A DNA stretch of 62,721 bases from Methylobacterium sp. B4. GTDB lineage: Bacteria > Pseudomonadota > Alphaproteobacteria > Rhizobiales > Beijerinckiaceae. The translations under genes and the position numbers were made by a program. The first letter of the stretch is position 1. Every line of letters begins with the position of its first letter. The stretch lies in assembly GCF_003201865.1 (NCBI RefSeq), contig NZ_QJJJ01000024.1:1-62721 (forward strand). Reading direction: 5' to 3'. Under the pieces are notes generated by a model. That model did not search any database. It was given only the letters and a program-made list of their open reading frames with translations, and was not told the origin of the DNA. Positions 32,300 through 41,389 of the stretch are shown in pieces.

Positions 32300-34483
32300 A
32301 TGAACGCGCCGGTCCGGCCTCCCGGCCTCGACGTGCTGGCCGGCTCGGTCGAGCGGGTGACTTTCCACAGTGCCGAGACCGGCTTCTGCGTGCTCAAGGT
32401 CCATGCCCGCGGCCGCCGCGACCTCGTGCCGGTGGTGGGCCACGCCCCCGCCATCGCCGCGGGCGAGTGGCTGACGGCGTCCGGCCGCTGGACCACGGAT
32501 CGCGAGCACGGGCTGCAGTTTCGGGCCGAGACCCTTCAGGTCACGCCGCCGACCGGCGTGGAGGGCATCGAGCGCTACCTTGCCTCCGGTCAGATGCGCG
32601 GTATCGGCCCGATGATGGCCAAGCGCATCGTCGCGGCCTTCGGCGAGGCGGTGTTCGAGATCATCGAGGCGGAGCCCGGCCGCCTCACCGAAGTGGATGG
32701 CATCGGCAAGACGCGTGCGGCCCGCATCGTCAAGGGCTGGGCCGAGCAGAAGGCGGTGCGGGAGATCATGATCTTCCTGCACGCCCACGGCGTCGGCACG
32801 GCCCGGGCGACCCGCATCTTCCGCACCTATGGCGGGGACGCGCTCAGGGTCATGGCCGAGGACCCCTACCGGCTCGCCCGCGACATCCGCGGCATCGGCT
32901 TCCGCACGGCGGATGCCATCGCGCTCCGCCTCGGGCTTGCCCGAGACGCGCCGCAGCGGCTCGCCGCAGGCGTTTCCTACGCCCTCCAGACGGCGATGGA
33001 CGAGGGCCATTGCGGGCTTCCCGTCGAGCGGCTGGTCAGCCTCGCCGTCGATCTCCTCGAGGTCGGTTCCGACCTCGTCCGGGTCGCTGCGGCGCTGGCT
33101 CTGCGCGAGGGCCGGGAGGTGGTCGCCGACAGCTTGCGCGGCGAGCCCTGCCTGCTCCTCAAGGGACTGCATGGTTCGGAGAGGGCCATCGCGATGCGGC
33201 TGTCCGAGCGCGCTGCCGGAGCGCCGCCCTGGCCGGCGATCGATTTCGCCCTCACCCGCCCCTGGGTCGAGGCGAGGACCGGCAAGGCCTTGTCCGAGTC
33301 CCAGGCCGAGGCCGTGCGGCTGGCCCTGTCTGCCAAGCTCTGCGTGCTGACCGGCGGGCCGGGCGTCGGCAAAACGAGCACGCTCGACGCGATCCTGCGT
33401 ATCCTCACCGCCAAGGGCGTGCGGGTCCTGCTCGCGGCTCCGACGGGGCGCGCGGCCAAGCGCATGGCCGAGCAGACGGGGTTGGAGGCGCGCACCATCC
33501 ACCGCCTGCTGGAAATCGATCCGCGCAACGGCGGCTTTCAACGGGGCGAGGACAACCCGCTCGATTGCGATCTTCTCGTCATCGACGAGACCTCCATGGT
33601 CGACGTGCCGCTGATGCACGCCCTCCTCAAGGCGGTGCCGGAGCGCGCCGGCCTGATCCTCGTCGGCGACGTCGATCAGCTCCCCTCCGTCGGGCCCGGA
33701 CAGGTTCTCGCCGACGCGATCGCGTCGGGCCGCATCCCGGTGGCGCGCCTCACCGAGATTTTTCGTCAGGCGGCGCAGAGCCAGATCGTCGTCAACGCCC
33801 ACAGCATCAACACCGGTCGGATGCCGCTGTCGCCCGCCAAGGGTGAGGCCAGCGACTTTTATCTCGTCGAGATCGACGACCCGGATGCGGGCGTCGAATG
33901 CCTGATCGAACTCGTCACCCGTCGGATCCCCAGCCGCTTCGGCCTCGATCCCGCGCGCGACATCCAGGTTTTGACGCCGATGATTCGCGGTTCCCTCGGC
34001 AGCCGCAACCTCAACCACGCCCTCCAGCGGGTGCTGAACCCCTCTCCCCCGGCCGAAGTCGAGCGCTTCGGCTGGCGCTTCGCCCCAGGAGACCGGGTGA
34101 TGGAGACCCGCAACGATTACGACCGCGACGTGTTCAACGGCGATCTCGGGACCGTGAGTGCTATTGATGCCGACGAGGAGGCGCTGGTGGTCGATTTCGA
34201 CGGGCGCGCCGTCGTCTACCCCTTCAACGAACTCGACACGCTGGTGCCGGCCTTCGCTACCACGATCCACAAGTCGCAGGGTTCGGAATACCCGGCCGTG
34301 GTCATCCCGGTGGTGACGCAGCACCGGACCATGCTCGCGCGCAACCTGCTCTATACCGGCGTCACCCGCGGGCGCCGCCTCGTGGTGCTCGTCGGTCAGC
34401 GACGGGCGATCGGCATGGCGATCCGCGAAGGCGCCTCGCGCCGGCGCTGGACCAAGCTCAAGGAATGGCTCGAAGCGGGCTGA
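32300..34483 (+). CDS. recD2: RecD2-like ATP-dependent DNA helicase
   Basis: A 727-residue SF1B helicase. The N-terminal region (residues 10–90) looks like the OB-type domain of RecD2, followed by helix-hairpin-helix motifs (RGIGPMMAKRIV, VDGIGKTRAARIV, IRGIGFRTADAIAL). The motor has Walker A LTGGPGVGKTSTLDAIL (about 350–366), motif II VIDETSMVDVPLMHALL (about 427), GDVDQLPSVGPGQVL, and the C-terminal UvrD_C_2 motif ATTIHKSQGSEYPAVVIPV. RecBC partners are absent, as expected for RecD2, which unwinds 5'–3' alone. Annotation as a TraA/RecD family protein would be equivalent. Confidence 0.93.
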   Translation: MNAPVRPPGLDVLAGSVERVTFHSAETGFCVLKVHARGRRDLVPVVGHAPAIAAGEWLTASGRWTTDREHGLQFRAETLQVTPPTGVEGIERYLASGQMRGIGPMMAKRIVAAFGEAVFEIIEAEPGRLTEVDGIGKTRAARIVKGWAEQKAVREIMIFLHAHGVGTARATRIFRTYGGDALRVMAEDPYRLARDIRGIGFRTADAIALRLGLARDAPQRLAAGVSYALQTAMDEGHCGLPVERLVSLAVDLLEVGSDLVRVAAALALREGREVVADSLRGEPCLLLKGLHGSERAIAMRLSERAAGAPPWPAIDFALTRPWVEARTGKALSESQAEAVRLALSAKLCVLTGGPGVGKTSTLDAILRILTAKGVRVLLAAPTGRAAKRMAEQTGLEARTIHRLLEIDPRNGGFQRGEDNPLDCDLLVIDETSMVDVPLMHALLKAVPERAGLILVGDVDQLPSVGPGQVLADAIASGRIPVARLTEIFRQAAQSQIVVNAHSINTGRMPLSPAKGEASDFYLVEIDDPDAGVECLIELVTRRIPSRFGLDPARDIQVLTPMIRGSLGSRNLNHALQRVLNPSPPAEVERFGWRFAPGDRVMETRNDYDRDVFNGDLGTVSAIDADEEALVVDFDGRAVVYPFNELDTLVPAFATTIHKSQGSEYPAVVIPVVTQHRTMLARNLLYTGVTRGRRLVVLVGQRRAIGMAIREGASRRRWTKLKEWLEAG

Positions 34484-34626
34484 AGCCGACGAGTGTCACG
34501 CGTTTGCCCTCGCCGAGGGCCCGCGCCATCGTGTAGGCAGCGGGTGAACGGGCGCGCCGTCACGCTCGCCCGACCCAAGAGCGAGCAGGGCGGTCCATCA
34601 TTTCCGAGCCCGACCACAGCCGAAAG

Positions 34627-35853
34627 GTGCGGCAGGTCTTCTACCTGCCGGGCTTCGATCCCCGTGAGCCGGAAACCTATTGGGGCCTGTTCCGACGCGA
34701 GAGCCGGATCACGTCGGGGCGTCGCGACATGGCCATCGAGGTCTCCGAGCCGGTCCGCTCCGCCGACGGCATCAGCCTCGACTGGGACGTGCGGAGTGAG
34801 GCCGAGGGCCGCAACACCCGCGTGCGCTACAGCCTGCTGCGCTGGGACGACATCGTCCGCGCCCGCTTCCCCCGCTCGAACCTGCGCCGCCTCGCGGAAT
34901 TGCCGCCGCTCTGGTGGCGGCTCTGGCGCTCGGGCTACCTCAGGACCTTCCGGCGCGAGGCGCGGCGCTTCTACCGGGTGATCGTCAGCGTCCACCAGTT
35001 TTACCTCGCCTTCGTCCTCTTCAGCCTCGCCGCCGCCGCGGCGCTCGTGACGCTGAGCCCGCTCGCCGGCCTGCCCGCCCTCGTCGGCGCGGGCCTCGTG
35101 CCGCTCCTCGGCTACGGCATCCTCGCTCTGCTCACGCGGCTCACCCGCGGAAAGCCGCTCTACGTCGCCCATCTCGTCGACGACACCGCCTTCACCCACG
35201 ACCACGCCTCCGGCCGCGAGACCACGATGCGCGCGCGCCTCGGCCCCTGGACCGAGCGCATCCGGGCCGCGGAAGCGACCGCCTCCGAGATCGTGGTGAT
35301 CGGCCATTCCTCGTCGAGCTTCCTTGCCCTCGAAGCACTCGACCGCATCCTCGAGGCTGATCCGCAATTCGGGCAAAGGGGTACGCCGGTGACCCTGGTG
35401 ACCTTGGGCAGCGTCATTCCCTGGATCACCCTCGATCCGCGGGCGAGGGACGCGCGGGAGGCGCTCGCCCGGATCGGCCGCGAGACCACCATCGGCTGGC
35501 TCGACATCCGCGCACCCTGGGACTGGCTCTCGATCCACCTGCGCGATCCCGTCAGTGCCTCGGGGCTGCCGGCCCCGCCCCCCGGGCGCTTCGCCGTGAT
35601 GCGGGTGGCCATCGAGGATCTGATCGAACCGGCCCTCGTCGCGCGGCGCCAGTGGAACCTGTTCCGCATGCACTTCCAACTCTTGATGTCGAGCCGCGAC
35701 GCAAAGGGCTTCGATTACGCGGCCTTCGTTGCCGGGCCCGAACCCGTCCACGCCGCGGTGGAACGCTGCCGGGCCGCGCGTCCGGCCGCCGGCACGATTG
35801 GCGAGGGAAAACCCGATCCGGACGCGGCGCTGTCGGAATCGGTGCCGCGCTGA
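34627..35853 (+). CDS. Membrane protein with serine-hydrolase-like motif
   Basis: A 408-residue protein. Residues 1–120 begin QVFYLPGFDPREPETYWGLF, like the first strand of an alpha/beta hydrolase, with FDPRE forming a distinctive signature. Two membrane helices follow (about 122–160; FYLAFVLFSLAAAAALVTL and LVGAGLVPLLGYGILALL). After them comes VVIGHSSSSFLALEAL (about 222–237), a GxSxS nucleophile elbow, and later VTLVTLGSVIPWI. The insertion of a membrane hairpin inside a hydrolase-like fold is unusual. The start is GTG 34627. Substrate unknown; lipid-acting or membrane-remodelling roles are possible but unproven. Independent of its neighbours by spacing. Confidence 0.65.
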   Translation: MRQVFYLPGFDPREPETYWGLFRRESRITSGRRDMAIEVSEPVRSADGISLDWDVRSEAEGRNTRVRYSLLRWDDIVRARFPRSNLRRLAELPPLWWRLWRSGYLRTFRREARRFYRVIVSVHQFYLAFVLFSLAAAAALVTLSPLAGLPALVGAGLVPLLGYGILALLTRLTRGKPLYVAHLVDDTAFTHDHASGRETTMRARLGPWTERIRAAEATASEIVVIGHSSSSFLALEALDRILEADPQFGQRGTPVTLVTLGSVIPWITLDPRARDAREALARIGRETTIGWLDIRAPWDWLSIHLRDPVSASGLPAPPPGRFAVMRVAIEDLIEPALVARRQWNLFRMHFQLLMSSRDAKGFDYAAFVAGPEPVHAAVERCRAARPAAGTIGEGKPDPDAALSESVPR

Positions 35854-35991
35854 CCCTTTGCAGCCGGTGCTGATCCGCACTAGAGCGGAGCGCAAAGTCT
35901 GTATGCGTCGCGGCGGGAGGCATGACCCGCGGTTCTCGGGCCGGAATCCGGCGTGAGGGCGTTGCGGCGAAGGTTTGGGACAGGGCTTCGG

Positions 35992-38217
35992 ATGTTTCGC
36001 AACGATGTTCCGATCACACCCGAGCTGGTGCGCCAGCACGGCTTGACGCCGGACGAGTACGAGCGCTTCCGCGCTTTGGTCGGCCGCGAACCGACGCTGA
36101 CCGAGCTCGGCATCGTCTCGGCGATGTGGAACGAGCACTGCTCCTACAAGTCCTCGCGCAAGCACCTGCGCGGCCTGCCGACCTCAGCGCCGTGGGTAAT
36201 CCAAGGTCCGGGCGAGAACGCGGGCGTCATCGATATCGGCGACGGGCTGGCCTGCGTCTTCAAGATGGAGAGCCACAACCACCCGAGCTTCATCGAGCCC
36301 TATCAGGGCGCGGCGACCGGTGTCGGCGGCATTCTTCGGGATGTCTTCACGATGGGCGCCCGGCCCATCGCTGCCTTGAACGCCCTGCGCTTCGGCTCGC
36401 CCGACCATCCCCGCACCCGCCACCTCGTCTCGGGCGTCGTCGCGGGCGTGGGCGGTTACGGCAATTCCTTCGGCGTGCCGACCGTCGGCGGCCTCGTCGG
36501 CTTCCACCGGCGCTACGACGGCAACATCCTCGTCAACGCCATGGCGGTGGGCCTCGCCCGTGCCGACGCGATCTTCTACGCGGCGGCCACGGGCGTCGGG
36601 AATCCGATCGTTTATCTCGGCTCGAAGACCGGCCGCGACGGCATCCACGGCGCGACCATGGCCTCGGCCGAGTTCGACGAGGCCAGCGAGTCGAAGCGGC
36701 CGACCGTGCAGGTCGGCGATCCCTTCGCCGAGAAGCTGCTGCTGGAGGCCTGCCTGGAGCTGATGGCCTCCGGCGCGGTCATCGCGATCCAGGACATGGG
36801 CGCGGCCGGCCTGACCTGTTCGGCCGTGGAGATGGGCGCCAAGGGCGATCTCGGCGTGGAACTGCACCTCGAGAAGGTGCCGACCCGCGAAGAGGGCATG
36901 ACCCCCTACGAGATGATGCTCTCGGAGAGCCAGGAGCGCATGCTCATGGTGCTCAAGCCCGGCATGGAAGCCGAGGCGCAGGCCATCTTCGTGAAGTGGG
37001 GCCTCGACTTCGCCGTCATCGGCCACACCACCGACACGCTCCGCTTCGTCATCAAGCACAACGGCGAGACCGTCGCCGACCTGCCGATCAAGGAACTCGG
37101 CGACGAGGCGCCGCTCTACGACCGGCCGCACATCGCCAACACGCATCAGTCCGTGATCGCAGCCGCGAGCGTCGCGGCGAGCCTGCCCAACGCGGACGCC
37201 CTCAAGCGCCTGATCGGCTCGCCCGAACTCGCCTCCAAGCGCTGGGTCTACGAGCAGTACGACCACTTCATTCTCGGCAACACCGTGCAGAAGCCCGGCG
37301 GCGACGCCGCCATCGTGCGGATCGAGGATGGGCCGAAGGGCCTTGCGATCTCCACCGACGTGACCCCGCGCTACTGCGAGGCCGATCCGGTCGAAGGCGG
37401 GCGGCAGGCGGTGGCCGAGGCATGGCGCAACATCACCGCCGTCGGCGGCCGGCCGCTCGCCATCACCGACAACCTCAATTTCGGCAATCCCGAGAAGCCC
37501 GAGGTGATGGGCCAGCTCGTGGGCTGCCTGAAGGGCATCGGCGAGGCCTGCACGGCGCTCGACTTCCCCGTCGTCTCCGGCAACGTCTCGCTCTACAACG
37601 AGACCAACGGCATCGGCATCCTTCCCACCCCCACCATCGGCGGCGTCGGCGTGCTCGACGATGTCGAGCGCCACGCGACCCTCTCGCTCAAGCGCGAGGG
37701 TGACGTGCTGGTGCTGATCGGGCGCAGCGAGGGCTGGCTCGGCCAGTCGCTCTACCTCGCCGAGATCGCCGGCCGCGAGGAGGGCGCGCCTCCGCCGGTC
37801 GATCTCGCCACCGAGCGGCGCAACGGCGATTTCGTGCGCAGCCTGATCGTGGCCGGCATCGCCGACACGGTGCACGACCTCTCCGACGGCGGGCTCGCGG
37901 TGGCGCTCGCCGAGATGGCCATGGCCGGCGGCCTCGGCGCGGCCCTGCCCGCGGTGCTGGGCGATCTGCCGGCACACGCCTACCTGTTCGGCGAGGACCA
38001 GGGCCGCTATCTCATCGCGATCCCGGCGGAGGCCGCCTCCGACCTTCTCTACAGCGCCTCGGCGCAAGGGATCGACGCGGCGACCGTCGGCATCGTCGGC
38101 GGCGACAGCCTCGTGCTGCCGGGCGATGAAACCATATCCGTGGCCGAACTCAAGGCGGCCAACGAGGCGTGGTTCCCGGCCTACATGGCGAGCCAGCCCG
38201 CCGCTCCGGCGGCCTGA
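35992..38217 (+). CDS. purL: Phosphoribosylformylglycinamidine synthase PurL
   Basis: A 741-residue enzyme, the synthetase subunit for FGAR to FGAM in purine synthesis, of the short form that works with separate PurQ and PurS. Seen: LGIVSAMWNEHCSYKSSRKH (active-site His and ATP contacts), GPGENAGVIDIGDG, MESHNHPSFIEPYQGAATG, DMGAAGLTCSAVEMGAKG and the internal repeat GNVSLYNETNGIGILPTP in the second half. Start ATG 35992 gives the typical N-terminus; the frame extends upstream without homology. purQ and purS are not in the window upstream. bolA and grxD follow closely, a common order in this group. Confidence 0.97.
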   Translation: MFRNDVPITPELVRQHGLTPDEYERFRALVGREPTLTELGIVSAMWNEHCSYKSSRKHLRGLPTSAPWVIQGPGENAGVIDIGDGLACVFKMESHNHPSFIEPYQGAATGVGGILRDVFTMGARPIAALNALRFGSPDHPRTRHLVSGVVAGVGGYGNSFGVPTVGGLVGFHRRYDGNILVNAMAVGLARADAIFYAAATGVGNPIVYLGSKTGRDGIHGATMASAEFDEASESKRPTVQVGDPFAEKLLLEACLELMASGAVIAIQDMGAAGLTCSAVEMGAKGDLGVELHLEKVPTREEGMTPYEMMLSESQERMLMVLKPGMEAEAQAIFVKWGLDFAVIGHTTDTLRFVIKHNGETVADLPIKELGDEAPLYDRPHIANTHQSVIAAASVAASLPNADALKRLIGSPELASKRWVYEQYDHFILGNTVQKPGGDAAIVRIEDGPKGLAISTDVTPRYCEADPVEGGRQAVAEAWRNITAVGGRPLAITDNLNFGNPEKPEVMGQLVGCLKGIGEACTALDFPVVSGNVSLYNETNGIGILPTPTIGGVGVLDDVERHATLSLKREGDVLVLIGRSEGWLGQSLYLAEIAGREEGAPPPVDLATERRNGDFVRSLIVAGIADTVHDLSDGGLAVALAEMAMAGGLGAALPAVLGDLPAHAYLFGEDQGRYLIAIPAEAASDLLYSASAQGIDAATVGIVGGDSLVLPGDETISVAELKAANEAWFPAYMASQPAAPAA

Positions 38218-38244
38218 CCCTTCAAGGACGAGCGGAGTTTTCCC

Positions 38245-38481
38245 ATGCCGATGGATGCACGCGAGATCGAGTCGATGATCCGCGAGGCGCTGCCCGACGC
38301 GACGGTCGAGATCAAGGATCTGGCCGGCGACGGCGACCACTACGCCGCCACCGTGATTTCCTCCGCCTTCAAGGGGAAGACGCGCGTGGCCCAGCACCAG
38401 ATGGTCTACGGCGCGCTCCAGGGACGGATGGGGGGCGTGCTCCACGCCCTTGCCCTCACCACGGGCGTGCCGCAGGATTAA
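38245..38481 (+). CDS. bolA: BolA-family protein
   Basis: A 78-residue BolA protein, which pairs with a CGFS monothiol glutaredoxin through a shared [2Fe-2S] cluster. The REIESMIREALPDATVEIKD segment, HYAATVISSAFKGKTRVAQH (with cluster-ligand His) and MVYGALQGRMGGVLHALAL match the family. The gene is 27 bp behind purL and followed by grxD, its expected partner. Confidence 0.95.
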   Translation: MPMDAREIESMIREALPDATVEIKDLAGDGDHYAATVISSAFKGKTRVAQHQMVYGALQGRMGGVLHALALTTGVPQD

Positions 38482-38658
38482 GGCGATCACTCCTATCCAA
38501 ACGGGTCGCGCCGATGGACCGGCCGAGCCTCGTCACTGCTGGCCGCCGCGTTCGATGCCGACACCGCCCTTCTGCGGATTGCCGAGGCGGCGGTCTTGAA
38601 ATCCGCCGGACATTCCTGACTTTCCAAGCATTCAGAGACGTAAACGAGGACCTTCGCG

Positions 38659-38994
38659 ATGACCGACGTCAACACCACCATCAAGAACGAGATCGACTCG
38701 CAGGACGTGGTCGTCTTCATGAAGGGCACGCCGCAATTTCCGATGTGCGGCTTCTCGGGTCAGGTGGTTCAGATCCTCAACTACCTGGGCGTGCCGTTCA
38801 AGGGCGTGAACGTGCTCGACGACATGGCGGTGCGTGATGGCATCAAGGCCTTCTCCAACTGGCCGACCATCCCGCAGATCTACGTGAAGGGCGAGTTCGT
38901 CGGCGGCTGCGACATCGCCCGCGAGATGTTCCAGTCGGGTGAGCTGCAGCAGTTCCTCTCCGAGAAGGGCGTCCCGGTCAAAAGCGCAGCCTGA
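38659..38994 (+). CDS. grxD: Monothiol glutaredoxin Grx4/GrxD
   Basis: A 111-residue glutaredoxin with the CGFS active site at Cys30 (MKGTPQFPMCGFSGQVVQIL), the FSNWPTIPQIYVKGEFVGGC stretch (cis-Pro and glutathione contacts) and a C-terminal helix. CGFS glutaredoxins carry and deliver [2Fe-2S] clusters and are not classical reductases. The adjacent bolA supports an iron-sulfur or iron-sensing complex. A 177-bp gap separates them, so an internal promoter is possible. Confidence 0.96.
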   Translation: MTDVNTTIKNEIDSQDVVVFMKGTPQFPMCGFSGQVVQILNYLGVPFKGVNVLDDMAVRDGIKAFSNWPTIPQIYVKGEFVGGCDIAREMFQSGELQQFLSEKGVPVKSAA

Positions 38995-39069
38995 GGCGCC
39001 TCGGCCCTTTTCGCGGAAACCCTTTCCGCTCCATCGTGCTTGTCCCGGCAATGCGGTCGGGACTTTGAT

Positions 39070-39972
39070 ATGCGCGACGTCATCATCGTGGGCGGCGGCC
39101 CGGCCGGGCTCAATGCCGCCCTGATCCTCGGTCGCGCCCGGCGCAGCGTCCTGCTCTGCGACGAGGGTCGGCCCCGCAACGCGGCTACCCCGCGCACCTG
39201 GGGCCTGTTCACCCGTGACGGCACGCCGCCCTTCGATCTGCGCGCCCAGGGCCATGCCGACCTCGCCCGCTACGGGACCGTGGAGTGCCGCGAGATCGCG
39301 GTGACGCAAGCGCGCCGGCTCGACGACGGCTTCGCGGTGCGGCTCGACGACGGCCGCGAGGAGCGCGCGCGTCGCCTGATCCTCGCCACCGGTCTGTCCC
39401 AGAAAATCCCCCGGATCGAGGGCTTCGACACCTACTGGGGCACGGGCGTGCATTCGTGCCCCTATTGCGACGGCTTCGAGGTCTGCGACCGCTCGCTCGT
39501 CGTCTACGGACGCGGGCATCGCGGCTGCGGATTGGCCCTCGAACTGACCGGCTGGAGCCGCGACGTCGTCCTCTGCACGGATGGCGAGGACGAGGATCTC
39601 TCGGACAAGGACCGCGACCGGCTCGCCCGCAACGGCGTGCGCGTGATCGAGGCGAAGGTCGACCGGCTCGATGGAGACGGCGCCCGCCCGACGCGGCTGC
39701 GCTTTCGCGACGGCACCGACACGCCCTGCACGGCTCTGTTCCTGATGCCGTTCGCCTGCTCCCCCTCCCCGCTCATCGCGCAGCTCGGCTGCGAACTCGA
39801 CGAGACGCGCAGCGTCGTGCCGACGCACGAATACGAGAAGACCAACGTGCCGGGACTCTACGTGGCGGGCGATGCCTCGCGGCGGGTGCAGTTCGCCGTG
39901 GTCGCCGCCGCCGAGGGGGCGATGGCGGCCTTCGCCATCAACGCCGAATTCGTCGCCGAAGCCACGCGGTAG
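39070..39972 (+). CDS. Thioredoxin reductase-like FAD oxidoreductase
   Basis: A 300-residue flavoprotein. The FAD-binding GGGPAGLNAALILGRARRS starts at residue 8; the redox-active CPYC (Cys130 and Cys133; HSCPYCDGFEV) sits in the NADPH domain; the second FAD motif VPGLYVAGDASRRVQFAVVA lies near the C-terminus. The NADPH dinucleotide fold reads VVYGRGHRGCGLALEL rather than the usual GGGNSA. This group resembles thioredoxin reductase-like enzymes including those active on small disulfides, so the partner is uncertain. The start ATG 39070 begins directly with the FAD fold; it follows grxD by 75 bp. Confidence 0.88.
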   Translation: MRDVIIVGGGPAGLNAALILGRARRSVLLCDEGRPRNAATPRTWGLFTRDGTPPFDLRAQGHADLARYGTVECREIAVTQARRLDDGFAVRLDDGREERARRLILATGLSQKIPRIEGFDTYWGTGVHSCPYCDGFEVCDRSLVVYGRGHRGCGLALELTGWSRDVVLCTDGEDEDLSDKDRDRLARNGVRVIEAKVDRLDGDGARPTRLRFRDGTDTPCTALFLMPFACSPSPLIAQLGCELDETRSVVPTHEYEKTNVPGLYVAGDASRRVQFAVVAAAEGAMAAFAINAEFVAEATR

Positions 39973-40076
39973 AGCGCGCCTCGCCGACCAGCCAATGCGC
40001 TCGCAAACGTGACCCGCGCCTCGGGCCTCGCGGTTGAGGACCACGGCGACGATCCCGACACCGATCCGGAGATCCG

Positions 40077-40973
40077 ATGACACCGACCGTCCATCCGCAC
40101 ACACCGCGCGTCACCGTCGCCTGCGGCTGCGCCCTCGGTGAGGAGGTGCTGTGGGACGAGCGCGACGGCTCGCTGCTCTGGGTCGACATCGAGAATCCGG
40201 CGGTCTGGCGCCACTGGCCGGAACGCAACGAATCCCTCCGCCTGCCGCTCGACGAGAAGATCGGATTCGCCGTGCCGACGCCCGATCCCGACCGGGTGGT
40301 CGCGGGCTTCCAGACCGGCGTCGCGCTGCTCCGGCTGTCGGACGGTGCGCGCACGCCCCTCGTTCGTCCGGACGAGCACCGGGCGGGCGACCGCCTCAAC
40401 AGCGGCAATGCCGGGCCGGATGGCCGGCTTTATTTCGGCACCATGGACGATGCGGAAGAGGAGGCGACCGGAAGCTTCTTCCGCTGGGACGGGACGCGGC
40501 TCGAGCGCTTCGGGGGGCGCGCGGCGGTCACCAACGGACCCGTCCTCAGCCCGGACGGCACACGCCTCTACACGATCGATACGGCGCAGGGCATCGTTCG
40601 GGTCCACGATCTCGATGGCGACCGGATCGGTGAGCCGCAGCCCCTCATCCGGTTCGATGAGGGGTCGGGCAAGCCCGACGGCCTCACCCTCGACGCCGAG
40701 GGCCATCTCTGGATCTGCCACTACGGGGCCGGGCGCATCACCCGATTCACGCCGGACGGAGAGCCCGAACACATCCTGCCGATGCCGACCGCCCTCGTGA
40801 CCAAATGCGCCTTCGGCGGTCCCGACCTCTCGACCCTCTACATCACGACCTGCCTGCGAGGTCGCAACCCTACGATCGACCCGATGGCTGGCCACCTCTA
40901 CCAAGTTGAGACGGAGTTTCGCGGCCTGCCCACAAGGAGGTTGGACCTACCTCTTTTTCATGAAGGCAACTAA
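40077..40973 (+). CDS. SMP-30/gluconolactonase-family lactonase
   Basis: A 298-residue six-bladed beta-propeller hydrolase, expected to open sugar lactones. Metal ligands are recognisable: Glu in LGEEVLWDERDG near residue 20, Asn/Asp in RLNSGNAGPDGRLYFGTMD, and the KPDGLTLDAEGHLWICHYG stretch (Asp ligand). PMPTALVTKCAFGGPDLSTLYITT is the conserved last blade. Arabinolactonase, gluconolactonase or regucalcin-like activity cannot be separated by eye. No sugar operon surrounds it. Confidence 0.9.
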   Translation: MTPTVHPHTPRVTVACGCALGEEVLWDERDGSLLWVDIENPAVWRHWPERNESLRLPLDEKIGFAVPTPDPDRVVAGFQTGVALLRLSDGARTPLVRPDEHRAGDRLNSGNAGPDGRLYFGTMDDAEEEATGSFFRWDGTRLERFGGRAAVTNGPVLSPDGTRLYTIDTAQGIVRVHDLDGDRIGEPQPLIRFDEGSGKPDGLTLDAEGHLWICHYGAGRITRFTPDGEPEHILPMPTALVTKCAFGGPDLSTLYITTCLRGRNPTIDPMAGHLYQVETEFRGLPTRRLDLPLFHEGN

Positions 40974-41146
40974 TAGTTTATTGAGGTGCGTCTTCGCACT
41001 GCGGCGAAAGCTGCCGCAATGCAAAGATAAATGTGCGGTTAAAATCGTGTGGACGGCGGAACTTATCCCCGCTATGCCGATTTTCTTGGAACGGTCGAGC
41101 TTTCGCTCAGAAACCGCAAGTCCCTGCGAATGGGTCGGAGCGGGTC

Positions 41147-41362
41147 ATGCCAGTCTTCGATGGGAAGAATCTTTCGGTGCAGGACGACGGCGATGCGCTG
41201 CTAGCCATGATCCTCCACGCTGCCCCCTCCGCCCGTGACGCGGCCCGCGAACGCGGTCGGTTGCGGATCGAGCGGGCGACGATGCTGCCGGAAGCGGCTG
41301 CGCCGGCACCTCCCGAAAAACCTCGCTCGCTCAAGCCCGCCGAGATCACCCCGGTCAATTGA
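41147..41362 (+). CDS. Small hypothetical protein
   Basis: A 71-residue protein, MPVFDGKNLSVQDDGDALLA, then MILHAAPSARDAARERGRLR, with a Pro/Ala-rich C-terminal end (EKPRSLKPAEITPVN). ATG 41147 has a good GGAG ribosome binding site. An upstream extension to 41033 is low quality. The helical middle suggests a small regulatory or scaffold protein; no family recognised. It converges with the coiled-coil gene, 27 bp away. Confidence 0.5.
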   Translation: MPVFDGKNLSVQDDGDALLAMILHAAPSARDAARERGRLRIERATMLPEAAAPAPPEKPRSLKPAEITPVN

Positions 41363-41389
41363 GCCGCGCCTGCCGAGCCCTGTTCCGTC

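Noticed and set aside
36184..38490. A 768-codon open frame antisense to purL
   Set aside because: The sense strand encodes a complete PurL with all motifs; the antisense frame is a GC artefact.
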